Source: JACDET01 sp038253825 (GTDB lineage: Bacteria > Patescibacteriota > Microgenomatia > Levybacterales > UBA12049). From it: DNA of 64,000 nt. Where the stretch lies: NCBI GenBank assembly GCA_038253825.1, contig JBBSGT010000002.1:3800-67799 (forward strand), read 5' to 3'. Position 1 is the first letter of the stretch; every line of letters starts with the position of its first letter. The notes below the pieces were generated by a model. It made no database searches. It saw only the letters and a program-made list of their open reading frames with translations, and was not told the origin of the DNA. A program made the position numbers and the translations under genes. Below, in pieces: positions 42,732 to 52,311 of the stretch.

Positions 42732-43652
42732 ATGAAAAAGAAGCAAAAAAGATTATCAGTATCAATTTGCATCCCAGCATATAATGAAGGGAAAAATATC
42801 AAAAAGTTACTGCATGCTTTAAGTATGCAAGTAACAAAATATGTTGAAATAAAGAAGATTATTGTTGTGTGTTCGGGTTGTACAGATAAAACAGAAAATT
42901 GTGTAAAAGCATTTGCTAAAGCCAATAAAAAAATCATTTTAATCACCGAAAAGCAACGAAACGGAAAAGCCTCTGCGATAAATCGTTTTCTTAAAATCGC
43001 ACATGAAGAAATAGTTGTCATTGAAAGCGCAGATACTATTCCAGAGAAAGACACGATAGAAAAATTGTGTATACCATTTCTGAAAGATAAATCTATTGGG
43101 ATGACAGGGGGCGCACCCATCCCAGTTAATGACCCGAACACATTTTTGGGTTACATTATTCACTCATGGTGGTGGTTTCATCGTAACATTCCACGATTTG
43201 GAGAAATAATTGCCTATCGAAACATCCTCCCGCAAATCTCAATGAAGACAGCTGTTGATGAAGCATATATTCAGGCAAAACTTGTTAAGAAAGGTTATAA
43301 ACCTGTTCACATCGATGAAGCAAGAGTCAAAAATAAAGGTCCGGAAACAGTTGCAGATCTTATCAAACAACGAAGAAGAATTTATAATGGCCATGCGCGA
43401 CTGCATGCCCAAGAGCATGTGAAGATTGATAACATGACTAAATCAAGCGTTTATTTGATTTTATACAAATATAAAATTCACAATATCAAACAACTCTTTT
43501 GGCTTATTGGTGGCATAGGCTTAGAATTATACGCACGCTTCCTTGGCTTTTACGACACTGTCATAAAGCATAAAAATCCTTATATCTGGGATACAGCCAA
43601 AACAACCAAACGTTTGGATATAGGTTTGAAAGGTGGTAAGGTTAAAAAATGA
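42732..43652 (+). CDS. GT2 family glycosyltransferase
   Basis: 306 residues. VSICIPAYNEGKNIKKLL at the start, IIVVCSGCTDKTE, and VVIESADTIPE at the usual metal-site position, where a Ser-Ala-Asp replaces the standard DxD. A later QRRRIYNGHARLHAQ resembles the QxxRW region. A weakly hydrophobic segment lies near residue 245. It begins 6 bases after the preceding stop and overlaps the GT4 gene by 4 bases (ATGA). Related in place and layout to the small GT2 at 19611. Confidence 0.82.
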   Translation: MKKKQKRLSVSICIPAYNEGKNIKKLLHALSMQVTKYVEIKKIIVVCSGCTDKTENCVKAFAKANKKIILITEKQRNGKASAINRFLKIAHEEIVVIESADTIPEKDTIEKLCIPFLKDKSIGMTGGAPIPVNDPNTFLGYIIHSWWWFHRNIPRFGEIIAYRNILPQISMKTAVDEAYIQAKLVKKGYKPVHIDEARVKNKGPETVADLIKQRRRIYNGHARLHAQEHVKIDNMTKSSVYLILYKYKIHNIKQLFWLIGGIGLELYARFLGFYDTVIKHKNPYIWDTAKTTKRLDIGLKGGKVKK

Positions 43653-44767
43653 TACTATTCCTGAACTTCGCACCAATAAACTTTATGGGCGGGTCTGAAA
43701 AATTGGTATTGGAATTAGCAAATGCTACTTCAAAAAAAGAAGATGTCGTTTTAATGGATGTATCAGCGAATATTGCAAATATTTATGGTCGGATTTTTCT
43801 AAAAAGAACTTTTGATAATCATATAAAAGATCATAACATTGAAAATAACCTTAAACACATATCACTTACCTTCTCAAGTTTTATGCCATTTACAAAGGAT
43901 TGGCATTTAATAAGAAATGATTTTCAATCTGCTCGACTTCTGTATGTTCGATACGAATTGCTCGAAATATTAATATGTTTGTATTTTGGAGGTTTACGTA
44001 TTTTTGAAAAAATTATAGCAGGTTTAATACTTACACCATTTTACGATTCGCCTCGAGGATTATTAGATCACTTTCATAATTTATTTTATGGCTCCTTCAT
44101 CTACAAATATTTGCTTAGGTCAGTTTGTAAAATTCAAGTTCTTAATAAAAGAGAAAAGAAATTGCTTAATGAATATTATAAGGTAAATAATGTCTATTTT
44201 TTACCTGTGGGCATTAATATAAATTCATTAAAAATGAGCAAATATATAAGAAAAGCAGATCAATTAAATATTATCTATGTTGGTGAACTTTCTACAAGAA
44301 AAGGAGTCGATACTCTTTTGGAAATAATAAGTAATTCACCAAAGCATTTTTTATTTCATATTGTAGGAGATGGACCATTAAAAGAAAGTATTGAAAATTT
44401 AGAAAAAGTTAATACCTGTTATTTTTATAAATATGTAAGTAGTGAGAAATTAAATTCTTTATTTAATAAATGTGATGTTTTAGTTTTTCCTTCTCGATCT
44501 GAAGCATTTGGAATAGTGATGGCTGAAGCAATGAGATACGGATTAAAGATAGTAAATTCTGCTGAAGTATCACTTGATTTGCCAAAAAATATTGAAACTT
44601 CTCTAAAAACCCGAGATAAGAATGAGTATATTAAAGCTCTTGAAAATATTTATAAACAAAAAAAACATCATTCTGATGAAAGGGAAATAATTCAAAAATA
44701 TGCTATAGATAATTATTCGGATGAAAATATAAATAAAAGGTTCTTAACAAGTATTTTAGAAATATGA
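43649..44767 (+). CDS. GT4 family glycosyltransferase
   Basis: 372 residues with GT-B fold. N-terminal domain begins LNFAPINFMGGSEKLVLELA; C-terminal domain contains YVGELSTRKGVDTLLEII, HIVGDGPLKESI and the nucleotide-sugar site PSRSEAFGIVMAEAMRYG (E-x7-E). It adds a sugar with retention. ATGA overlaps tie it to the genes on both sides. The GT4 part of the 15510 fusion plays the matching role in the first cluster, though the two are not close in sequence. AT content is high, similar to the methyltransferase downstream. Confidence 0.88.
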   Translation: MILFLNFAPINFMGGSEKLVLELANATSKKEDVVLMDVSANIANIYGRIFLKRTFDNHIKDHNIENNLKHISLTFSSFMPFTKDWHLIRNDFQSARLLYVRYELLEILICLYFGGLRIFEKIIAGLILTPFYDSPRGLLDHFHNLFYGSFIYKYLLRSVCKIQVLNKREKKLLNEYYKVNNVYFLPVGININSLKMSKYIRKADQLNIIYVGELSTRKGVDTLLEIISNSPKHFLFHIVGDGPLKESIENLEKVNTCYFYKYVSSEKLNSLFNKCDVLVFPSRSEAFGIVMAEAMRYGLKIVNSAEVSLDLPKNIETSLKTRDKNEYIKALENIYKQKKHHSDEREIIQKYAIDNYSDENINKRFLTSILEI

Positions 44768-45285
44768 ATAAAAGAGTTAAACTGCATTTCGGTTGTGGCA
44801 ATAAATATCTTAAGGGTTTTATTAATTGTGATATTTCGAAGACAGTGAAAACTGATAAGATTTTTGATATGGATATTTCCCCATACCCCTTTAAGGCAAA
44901 TTTCGCGGATGAAATTTAAATGGATATGATTCTTGAACATATTGATAATGTTGTAGACGTAATGGAAGAGCTCTATCGGATCCTAAAAAATGATGAAATT
45001 GTTAGAATATACGCTCCCTATTCCAAAAGTGAATGGGATGTACAAGATCCGACCCATAAACATTTTTTTAATGAAAAAAGTATGGATTATTTTATTGACG
45101 ATTATAGATATAATTATTATACAAATATTAGGTTTAAGAAAATTCATGCTTATTTATATACAAGTGATGAAACGCTTTTGAGTAAGCTAAGAAACTTAAT
45201 ACCATTTAGAAATGTATTAACATATTTTCTTTTTAATATGTATGATGGAATCTATTTTGAGTTAAAGGCTATAAAAGATTTATGA
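44764..45285 (+). pseudogene. SAM-dependent methyltransferase interrupted by one in-frame TAA
   Basis: From ATG 44764 the frame reads KLHFGCGNKYLKGFINCDIS (SAM-binding glycine loop) to KANFADEI, then TAA at 44917-44919, and continues in the same frame: MDMILEHIDNVVDVMEELYR, then the rest of a class I methyltransferase to 45285. Related enzymes have a residue such as Tyr or Glu at the stop, so one base change explains it. An ATG directly after the stop (44920) could allow restart but would lack the SAM site. It overlaps the GT4 gene and the next GT-C gene by 4 bases each, so its place in the operon is intact. Mutation or sequence error cannot be told apart. Confidence 0.72.
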
Positions 45286-46865
45286 AACTCTTAACCAACA
45301 TACTTATAAAACATCAGTATAAACTAATTTTATTATTTCTCTTCATTGTTAGTGCATTAGCAATTGAATATTTTTTTCTGTTGGGGCAACTCACTCTTTA
45401 TGCTGACACTATGTCCCGCCTGGATATTGCTAGAAAAATCATTGATAATATAACACCAGGATTTGCTCAGGTCGGAAATGTTTGGCTACCGCTTCCTCAA
45501 ATACTCATGCTACCTTTTATCTGGAATAGTTATCTATGGCATTCTGGCCTTGCTGGATCTTTCATGTCAATGTTTATGTTTATTATTGGTGGCTATTTTG
45601 TCTATAAATCCGTATATCTCTTATCACAGTCGCCTTTGAGATCATTCTTATCCTTATTAATTTATTCTCTTAATATAAATTTATTATATCTTCAGTCGAC
45701 AGCGATGTCAGAAACAGCACTGATATGTACAATATCAGCCACGATATATTATTTTCTTGTTTGGACTAAAACCAAAAATAAAATGGACTTAATTCCTGCT
45801 GGGATCGCTGTCAGCTTGATGACGCTGACAAGATATGAAGGATTAGCTATTTTATTTGCTTCAATTCCAATGGTATTTATGATGGGGTTATTTATGTATA
45901 AGAACAGAATAAAATCAGAATCAGCGACTATTATCTATACTGTTTTAGCTATAACTGGGTTTTCTGCATGGACATTGTATTTAGCTTTAATTTTTGGTGA
46001 TCCATTTTATTGGATTAATTATTATGCAACTCCCCAAGCGGTAGGTGAATCTCATATAAAATTATATACACAACATAAGTCATTTACTGTTGCATCTATA
46101 CAATATCTTACAGCAATGATTTGGACTATTGGATTGATTCCAATAATTATGTCTATTTTAGGTTCTGTCATACTTATTTATCAGTCATTTAAAAAGAAAA
46201 CTCTCTATTTATTTCCTTTATTTCTTCCCCTTGCTATATTTTTGTTCATGGTGCTATCACTACAGCGAAATACACCTATAGGTCAACCCGACCTAACAAT
46301 AACAAACATTTTGTCTGGCAAAACAAGTCATATGGTGGGTTTTAATATCAGATATGGAATAATATTGATACCATGGGTTGCGGTAATGTCTTCATTTTTA
46401 TTCTCAATGAGAAATAGTATAGTAAAATTATTAATCTTTTCTGTTTTCTTTCTACAGATTTATTCATACTTTTTTCCAAAATATACCGTGATCTATCAAA
46501 TTCCCTTACAAATTCATGGTGGAAGAGAGCTTACTCCGTTTGGTGTTTGGTTGAGAAAAAATTATGATGGTGGCAAAATTTTGATTAGTGCTATGGATCA
46601 TGAAGATACAATGTTTGAAATGGGATTTAACTATAGTACATATATTCATGAAGGAAATCAACATTTTTGGAAGGATTCACTTAAACATCCAGCTAGATAC
46701 GCTTCATGGATAGTACTTGACTACGGAACCGGGATATCTAAGGATCCAAAAGTTAAATCACTGATGCATTCACCGGACTTAAAAAAAGATTATAAATTAG
46801 TTTATGTCGAGAATGGACTGCGTATATATAAGATTAAACATAAACCATATCTTGAAATTAAATGA
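45282..46865 (+). CDS. GT-C-type membrane glycosyltransferase, paralog family A
   Basis: 527 residues with about eleven membrane helices. First-loop motif YADTMSRLDIARKIID then TPGFAQVGNVWLPLPQIL. The usual DAxSH is DTMSR here, so the His is replaced by Arg while the Asp stays. FNIRYGIILIPWVAV and HEGNQHFWKD match the later conserved blocks of its paralogs at 11143, 24067 and 46893. It overlaps the methyltransferase gene by 4 bases. It probably uses a polyprenyl-linked sugar. Confidence 0.73.
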   Translation: MKLLTNILIKHQYKLILLFLFIVSALAIEYFFLLGQLTLYADTMSRLDIARKIIDNITPGFAQVGNVWLPLPQILMLPFIWNSYLWHSGLAGSFMSMFMFIIGGYFVYKSVYLLSQSPLRSFLSLLIYSLNINLLYLQSTAMSETALICTISATIYYFLVWTKTKNKMDLIPAGIAVSLMTLTRYEGLAILFASIPMVFMMGLFMYKNRIKSESATIIYTVLAITGFSAWTLYLALIFGDPFYWINYYATPQAVGESHIKLYTQHKSFTVASIQYLTAMIWTIGLIPIIMSILGSVILIYQSFKKKTLYLFPLFLPLAIFLFMVLSLQRNTPIGQPDLTITNILSGKTSHMVGFNIRYGIILIPWVAVMSSFLFSMRNSIVKLLIFSVFFLQIYSYFFPKYTVIYQIPLQIHGGRELTPFGVWLRKNYDGGKILISAMDHEDTMFEMGFNYSTYIHEGNQHFWKDSLKHPARYASWIVLDYGTGISKDPKVKSLMHSPDLKKDYKLVYVENGLRIYKIKHKPYLEIK

Positions 46866-46892
46866 TGAGGAAAAATGTAATAACAAATTATT

Positions 46893-48398
46893 ATGAATAA
46901 TTCGAATATAATGAATAAGCTAATATTGTTTATCGCAACAATAGTATCGTTGACTTCATTATACTTCTCATTCAATCTTCACTACATCCTCACTTATAAT
47001 GACGCTGCTTCGCACTTAAATATTGCTCGACGAATGGTGGATAGTCTTACGCCTGGAGTTGCTCAGATTGGGACGGTTTGGTTACCTTTACCTCATTTAC
47101 TTATGTTGCCCTTTGCAATGAACGATTTTCTTTGGCATACCGGGCTTGCGGGAAGTATTGTATCAATAATTGCCTTTATTGCTGGAGTGTCCTTTCTTTA
47201 TAAACTTCTGTATATTCTCACCGAAAATATATGGGGTTCTGTAATTGGGACTCTTATTTTTGCTTTAAATCCCAACTTACTATATATGCAAACAACCCCT
47301 ATGACAGAGACGCTTCTTATTACAGCCATAGTTATATCAATTTATTATCTCGCAAAGTTTTCAAAAACTTATGACATAAATGACCTAATTCTGTGCAGTG
47401 CCTTTGTGTCCGCTGCCACTCTCATTCGTTATGATGGTTGGTTTCTTTTTGCTTGTTTGAGTATATTACTGCCTATCTGGCTTTCTGTCGTAAGGGGAAG
47501 AAGAAGGGCTGAAAGTTCATTTATTTTGTTTGTTGCTTCGGGCGGGTTTGGCATTTATCTCTGGTTTCTATGGAATTATTTTATTTTTGGAGATGCGTTG
47601 TATTTTATAACCGGTCCTTATTCAGCCGCCGCCCAACAGAAAGTGTTACAACAAGTTGGACAACTACCAACCCAACATAACATCTATCTCGCCGGATTGT
47701 ATTATATATGGGCTGTCATTAATAACAACGGTATGTTGCTTACCATAGCGGGCTTTATAGGTATATGCATTGTGCCATTTATTCTTAGAAAGAAAAGCCA
47801 ATTACTTGTATTATTTGCTATCATTTCACCTATTATCTTTAATATCATTGCCTTATTTTTAGGTCAATCTGCAATGAATGTTCCACAAGCACCCACAAAT
47901 CCTGGTATGTTTAATATCCGATATGGTATGATGGCATTACCCGCAATTGCTGTGGTGCTTGGTATTGTTGCTTCCAACAAATATGCTAGGATAATCGTAC
48001 TTTTCCTACTGATAGCGCAAAGCTATCTCTTTGTTATACAAGGTGTCCCAGTCACATTGGCAGATGGATTACATGGGTTACAGGAGACATACTATACTAT
48101 TGAAGCAAGCAAATGGTTGGCAGAGCATTATAAAGGAGGTCTGATTTTGACAAGTCTTGCATCCCATGACGCATTTGTTGCCAGAGCAGGGATACCCATG
48201 AAAAATTACATTCATGAAGGCACTCGTAATCACTGGACAGATGCTTTAAGAGAGCCTTCAAAAAGCGTGCAATATATTGCTGTTCTTAGCTACCCGCCAG
48301 ACAGCGTCTATCGAATACTATATAATAATCCCGATTTTTTAGAGAATTATGAAATTATACATACCTACAAGAAATTTGATATATATGAGAAGAAGTAG
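46893..48398 (+). CDS. GT-C-type membrane glycosyltransferase, paralog family A
   Basis: 501 residues, about eleven membrane helices, with first-loop motif YNDAASHLNIARRMVD then TPGVAQIGTVWLPLPHLL. Shared blocks RYDGWFLFA, FNIRYGMMALPAIAV and HEGTRNHWTD follow. It is closest in these motifs to the 24067 protein. It overlaps the glycosidase gene that follows by 14 bases. Tandem with its paralog at 45282. Two GT-C enzymes followed by two glycosidases may give two parallel linkages. Confidence 0.75.
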   Translation: MNNSNIMNKLILFIATIVSLTSLYFSFNLHYILTYNDAASHLNIARRMVDSLTPGVAQIGTVWLPLPHLLMLPFAMNDFLWHTGLAGSIVSIIAFIAGVSFLYKLLYILTENIWGSVIGTLIFALNPNLLYMQTTPMTETLLITAIVISIYYLAKFSKTYDINDLILCSAFVSAATLIRYDGWFLFACLSILLPIWLSVVRGRRRAESSFILFVASGGFGIYLWFLWNYFIFGDALYFITGPYSAAAQQKVLQQVGQLPTQHNIYLAGLYYIWAVINNNGMLLTIAGFIGICIVPFILRKKSQLLVLFAIISPIIFNIIALFLGQSAMNVPQAPTNPGMFNIRYGMMALPAIAVVLGIVASNKYARIIVLFLLIAQSYLFVIQGVPVTLADGLHGLQETYYTIEASKWLAEHYKGGLILTSLASHDAFVARAGIPMKNYIHEGTRNHWTDALREPSKSVQYIAVLSYPPDSVYRILYNNPDFLENYEIIHTYKKFDIYEKK

Positions 48399-49659
48399 AT
48401 TAAAAATATTTTCAGGAATATTCGTCTGTGTTTTTCTTTTTGGTATTTTTGCTTTTATTCCACGCGTTTTCCCCGAGGGATCGACAGTTCCAGACAAGCT
48501 TTGGAAAATTCAATCAATCGATACTATGAAGACCTCGAGAGATAAAGCCAGACAAGAACTCAACAATACGGATTATGATACTAATATCAAAACAGAACTT
48601 GGGTTAATAAAGGATACAGGCGCGAACTATGTCGCTATAGATACCCCGTATGATAATGAATTTAAGCCTTACTTAAAACGTTGGGTAAAGTATGCTCGTG
48701 ACGCAGGTTTGCATGTTTGGTTCAGGGGTAATTGGTCAGCTTGGGAAGGATGGTTTGATTACCCTAAAAATCTTACGCCAGAAGAGCATATTGCGAAAAC
48801 GAGTGAATTTATCAAAAATAATCCAGACCTTTTTGCCGACAAAGATATTTTTGATGCTTGCCCGGAATGTGAAAACGCGCATTATTGGCCGCAACCGGCA
48901 AAGAATGAAGAATATCTTGCCTTTTTAAGAAAGCAGCAAGCGTCAGATCAAGCAGCTTTCGCTACCATCCATAAAAATGTACATACGAATATTGCTTCTG
49001 TTATTGGTGGAAGAGCAAAAGAAGTAATGGATCAGGATACAATCAATGCCTATGAAAATGTAGTCTCAATAGACCACTATGTAAAAAACACTCGGTCTAT
49101 GTCAGATTATCTCCATTATTTTCCTACAAAACTTAACTCAAAGGTAGTTATAAGTGAATTCGGTGCGCCAATTCCTGATATTAATGGAGACATGAGCGAA
49201 GATCAGCAAGCAAATTTTATCAATGCAATTTTTGCGACCTTTTATCAAAATAAAGATACTATTCTGGGTGTCAATTATTTCGTCCTGATGGATGGTACAA
49301 CTAAACTACTTAACGATGATTATTCTCTACGCAAAGCTTATCAAATTGTAAAGAATTATTATTCTCCGGGAATTATTAAGGGGCAAGTAACTAACTCACA
49401 TGGTGATCCACTAGCAAATGTACCTATAAAATCTCCAGAAGGGTTGGTAAATGTTCGAACAGATGAAAATGGTAATTATAGTTTTGCTATGCCGCCTGGA
49501 TCAATAACACTTATTGCCGGCGGAGGAAAATATACAATAAAAAACAAAGAAGCGATGATAGCAACGAGTGCTACTGAAGTAACACAAAATTTTCAACTTG
49601 ACCCAATTAACCCTGATATTTTTTACAAAATTAGCGATTATTTACATAAAATAATTTGA
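48385..49659 (+). CDS. Clan-A-like glycoside hydrolase with regulatory-like domain, paralog 2
   Basis: 424 residues from ATG 48385; the frame is open upstream but that part lies inside the GT-C gene. N-terminal membrane or signal segment, TIM-barrel-like domain with QSIDTMKTSRDKA, AIDTPYDNEF, FRGNWSAWEGWFDY, CPECENA (acid/base Glu) and SEFGAPIPDING (nucleophile Glu). Residues about 330-400 form a carboxypeptidase-regulatory-like beta domain (IKGQVTNSHGDPLANVPI...DENGNYSFAMPPG). It is translationally coupled to the GT-C gene. Most likely acts on the polymer outside the cell. Confidence 0.68.
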   Translation: MRRSRLKIFSGIFVCVFLFGIFAFIPRVFPEGSTVPDKLWKIQSIDTMKTSRDKARQELNNTDYDTNIKTELGLIKDTGANYVAIDTPYDNEFKPYLKRWVKYARDAGLHVWFRGNWSAWEGWFDYPKNLTPEEHIAKTSEFIKNNPDLFADKDIFDACPECENAHYWPQPAKNEEYLAFLRKQQASDQAAFATIHKNVHTNIASVIGGRAKEVMDQDTINAYENVVSIDHYVKNTRSMSDYLHYFPTKLNSKVVISEFGAPIPDINGDMSEDQQANFINAIFATFYQNKDTILGVNYFVLMDGTTKLLNDDYSLRKAYQIVKNYYSPGIIKGQVTNSHGDPLANVPIKSPEGLVNVRTDENGNYSFAMPPGSITLIAGGGKYTIKNKEAMIATSATEVTQNFQLDPINPDIFYKISDYLHKII

Positions 49660-49772
49660 GTAGACTCCATCAATTATTTAGTTTAAATACGAAGATACCA
49701 TCTACATATCTTTCCAAACAAAGGAATATAAAATAAGACTTAAACCGAAAGATCAACGCTTGATCTGAAGAA

Positions 49773-49802
49773 TTGGACAAATTGTTCAAACTCGTTTATA
49801 GT
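49773..49802 (+). promoter_or_regulatory. Promoter of the third glycosidase gene
   Basis: TTGGAC (49773-49778), 18-base spacer, TATAGT (49797-49802). Leader about 11 bases to ATG 49820. Confidence 0.45.
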
Positions 49803-49819
49803 GATCAAACATGTAAAAT

Positions 49820-51100
49820 ATGAAAAAAACAATAACTAATCATATAGCATCATCTCTATATAGTATTGCTGTTATCCTGACGCTTATGGCGGTTATAGAA
49901 CCGCAACAAGTTCATGCACAAGACCGAACGAATTTCTGGAAATATCAATGTATCGATACGATGAAAGAATCGCGTGATAATGCACGTGCCTCTCTGGATG
50001 ATCCAACACTGGACAAAAATATTGTTTGGGAAATGAAAACCATTAAATCCTTGGGCGCTAATTGTGTGGCAATTGATACACCATACGACGCTGAATTTCT
50101 CCCTGTTCTGAATAAATGGGTAGCAGGTGCGCGTGCGGAGGATCTCCATATCTGGTTTCGCGGCAATTTTTCGGGATGGGAAGGATGGTTTGGTTACCCA
50201 AAAATTACATCTTCTCAAGATGAACTCACTCGGTTAAGTACGTTTATTAAAGCTAACCCTCAAGTATTCCAAGATGGTGATATTTTCACCGGAACTCCAG
50301 AAGCTGAAAATGGTGGTCCGTTAGTTCCTGTAAACCCTGCACATTATCCTGATTATCGCCAATTTTTGATCGATGAATATGCTACTGAGAAAGATGCTTT
50401 TTCTAGTATTAACAAAAATATAACTCTTAATTGGTTCTCCATGAATGGAGATATTGCTAAACAGATATATGATCAGGTTACTTTGGATAAAATCGGCAAC
50501 GTAGTTACAGTTGATCACTATATCAAAGATGCAAATGAAATGGGAGATATTATTAAATATTTTAACACTACTTATGGGAGTAAATTTATGCTTGGTGAAT
50601 TTGGTGCTCCTATCCCCGACATCAATGGTAATATGACTGAGGATCAACAGGCTACTTTCGTCGATCAGGTATTTCAGCAGCTTTATCAACAGCGTGAAAA
50701 AGTCCTAGGAATAAATTATTGGGATCTTACTGATGGGTCTACGGCACTCATGAACGATGACAAAACTCCTCGTAAGGTTACTGAGGTCATTAAAAAATAT
50801 TTCAATCCTCCGGTAGTGAAAGGTAAAGTTACAACTATCGATCATTTCCCACTGGCAGATTTGGATATCTCTACTAATGACAGTAGTATAATGGTAAAAA
50901 CAGATAAAGACGGTATGTATTCCTTCCCTACTACAGCGACTGATATCGAACTGCAAGTGAATTATCAAGATAAAGTTGCAACCGCCTCAGTAAGTCATTT
51001 GCAGCCTGATAAAACTTATATTAAAAATTTTATGATTGGTACTATGCAAAAAAGTCTTGTTGAACAACTTCAAGAATTTATCAAAAAGTGTCTTCAGTAA
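49820..51100 (+). CDS. Secreted clan-A-like glycoside hydrolase with regulatory-like domain, paralog 3
   Basis: 426 residues. Signal peptide ending near VHAQD (about residue 34), then the shared barrel: QCIDTMKESRDNA, AIDTPYDAEF, FRGNFSGWEGWFGY, TPEAENG (the Cys-flanked acid/base segment of the paralogs with Cys lost but Glu kept) and GEFGAPIPDING (nucleophile). C-terminal carboxypeptidase-regulatory-like domain (VKGKVTTIDHFPLADLDIS...KDGMYSF). Unlike its two paralogs it has a cleavable signal and so may be released. Its stop codon abuts the stop of the convergent gene at 51101 with no spacer. Confidence 0.7.
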   Translation: MKKTITNHIASSLYSIAVILTLMAVIEPQQVHAQDRTNFWKYQCIDTMKESRDNARASLDDPTLDKNIVWEMKTIKSLGANCVAIDTPYDAEFLPVLNKWVAGARAEDLHIWFRGNFSGWEGWFGYPKITSSQDELTRLSTFIKANPQVFQDGDIFTGTPEAENGGPLVPVNPAHYPDYRQFLIDEYATEKDAFSSINKNITLNWFSMNGDIAKQIYDQVTLDKIGNVVTVDHYIKDANEMGDIIKYFNTTYGSKFMLGEFGAPIPDINGNMTEDQQATFVDQVFQQLYQQREKVLGINYWDLTDGSTALMNDDKTPRKVTEVIKKYFNPPVVKGKVTTIDHFPLADLDISTNDSSIMVKTDKDGMYSFPTTATDIELQVNYQDKVATASVSHLQPDKTYIKNFMIGTMQKSLVEQLQEFIKKCLQ

Positions 51101-51994
51101 TTATTTATTTGTTCCGAGTGAAGACATCGTTTTTCCGAAATTAGCAAAGCAAAAAGCCATATCAGCGAAAGCTTTACCCGTATATTTGTCAAAGATATCT
51201 ATAAATGGCTTGTATTTAAGTAAGAAAGTCACAATTACTTTAAAAGGCCATTCAATCATAGTTATAACTGTATCTATAATATATTTTACCCAGATAGTAA
51301 AAGCAATCAATATCGACCAACACCAAGAAAGTATGTCCTGGATGACTGAAACAAAGAAGTGATAAATATTGGCGAAAACAAATGTTAGAGTTTTCGTGAG
51401 CATAACAACTCCCCAGCTAACACTTTTCCATATACTCATTGCAATCATACTTACCCCATGAAAGAACCTAAACAAACCGCTTCCAGTGTTCAGTATAGCT
51501 ACTTGCATTGCATGAGAAGTTATTGCAATTGAATCTACGACAGACTGAAAACCAAAGATAAATATTGAAGCAATGTAGGTCACAGATGAAGAAAAAGCTT
51601 GGTTCATTAAAACAAGTAATGGCTGAAGATTAAGTAATTGAACACTTTGTGTGAGCACACTTGCTGCGGTTCGTAATGCGTATATCAGGATGCTTCCAGC
51701 GGTCATAAAACTGTTCATCATCACGTCATATCCATACACAATTAACCCTCCGCATAATGTCAAAAAACTGAGTGGGTTTTGCAATGAAATCCAAGACAAG
51801 TCAAAGCTAAATTGGATCGAAGTTAATGGATTTCGGAAGGGCGAACTTACAACAAATGTTGCCATAAAGACAATTAACATTATGAAAATCGGAAGCATGC
51901 CGTAAAACGATTTAGTAAAGGAAAGCGAGGAATCTTGCTCAGTTTTTTTGGTGTACTTTCTCTTCGGACGATTTTTTATGACGAACTTTCTCAT
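51101..51994 (-). CDS. Hypothetical membrane protein
   Basis: 297 residues: basic N-terminus (RPKRKYTKK), one clear membrane helix (about 33-50), then a long, moderately hydrophobic stretch with many Ser/Thr/Val/Ile and several further likely membrane or amphipathic helices up to about residue 270. Not recognised. Its 3' end directly abuts that of the glycosidase gene, and no hairpin is possible in between. No operon partner. Confidence 0.55.
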   Translation of the reverse strand: MRKFVIKNRPKRKYTKKTEQDSSLSFTKSFYGMLPIFIMLIVFMATFVVSSPFRNPLTSIQFSFDLSWISLQNPLSFLTLCGGLIVYGYDVMMNSFMTAGSILIYALRTAASVLTQSVQLLNLQPLLVLMNQAFSSSVTYIASIFIFGFQSVVDSIAITSHAMQVAILNTGSGLFRFFHGVSMIAMSIWKSVSWGVVMLTKTLTFVFANIYHFFVSVIQDILSWCWSILIAFTIWVKYIIDTVITMIEWPFKVIVTFLLKYKPFIDIFDKYTGKAFADMAFCFANFGKTMSSLGTNK

Positions 51995-52095
51995 CGTTGT
52001 CGAGCAGTGCCAACATTATACACCATATTCTTTGACTTTGCATAAAGCCATCATGCTTGAGCAAATATCGATTTTTTGCTATACTCTTAGCATCA

Positions 52096-52166
52096 GCGGG
52101 TGTAGTTCAATGGTAGAACAGCAGATTTCCAATCTGCATACGAGAGTCCGATTCTCTTCACCCGCT
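52096..52166 (+). tRNA. tRNA-Gly(UCC)
   Basis: Acceptor GCGGGTG (52096-52102) pairs with CACCCGC (52159-52165). D-arm TAGTTCAATGGTAGAAC, anticodon stem CAGAT/ATCTG around a loop TTCCA with anticodon TCC, T-loop GTCCGATTC. Discriminator T at 52166. CCA not encoded. Confidence 0.93.
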
Positions 52167-52311
52167 CAACCTAATTTAATTTTTTGACCTGGACAATTCT
52201 ATTTTCTCCTTTCCTTCTTTTATGCTTGTAACACTTCTTTTAAACTGTTAAAATGAGAATATACTGAGCAATTTGAATTTCTGATTGATTTGAATCTTCT
52301 GCTCATTCTTT

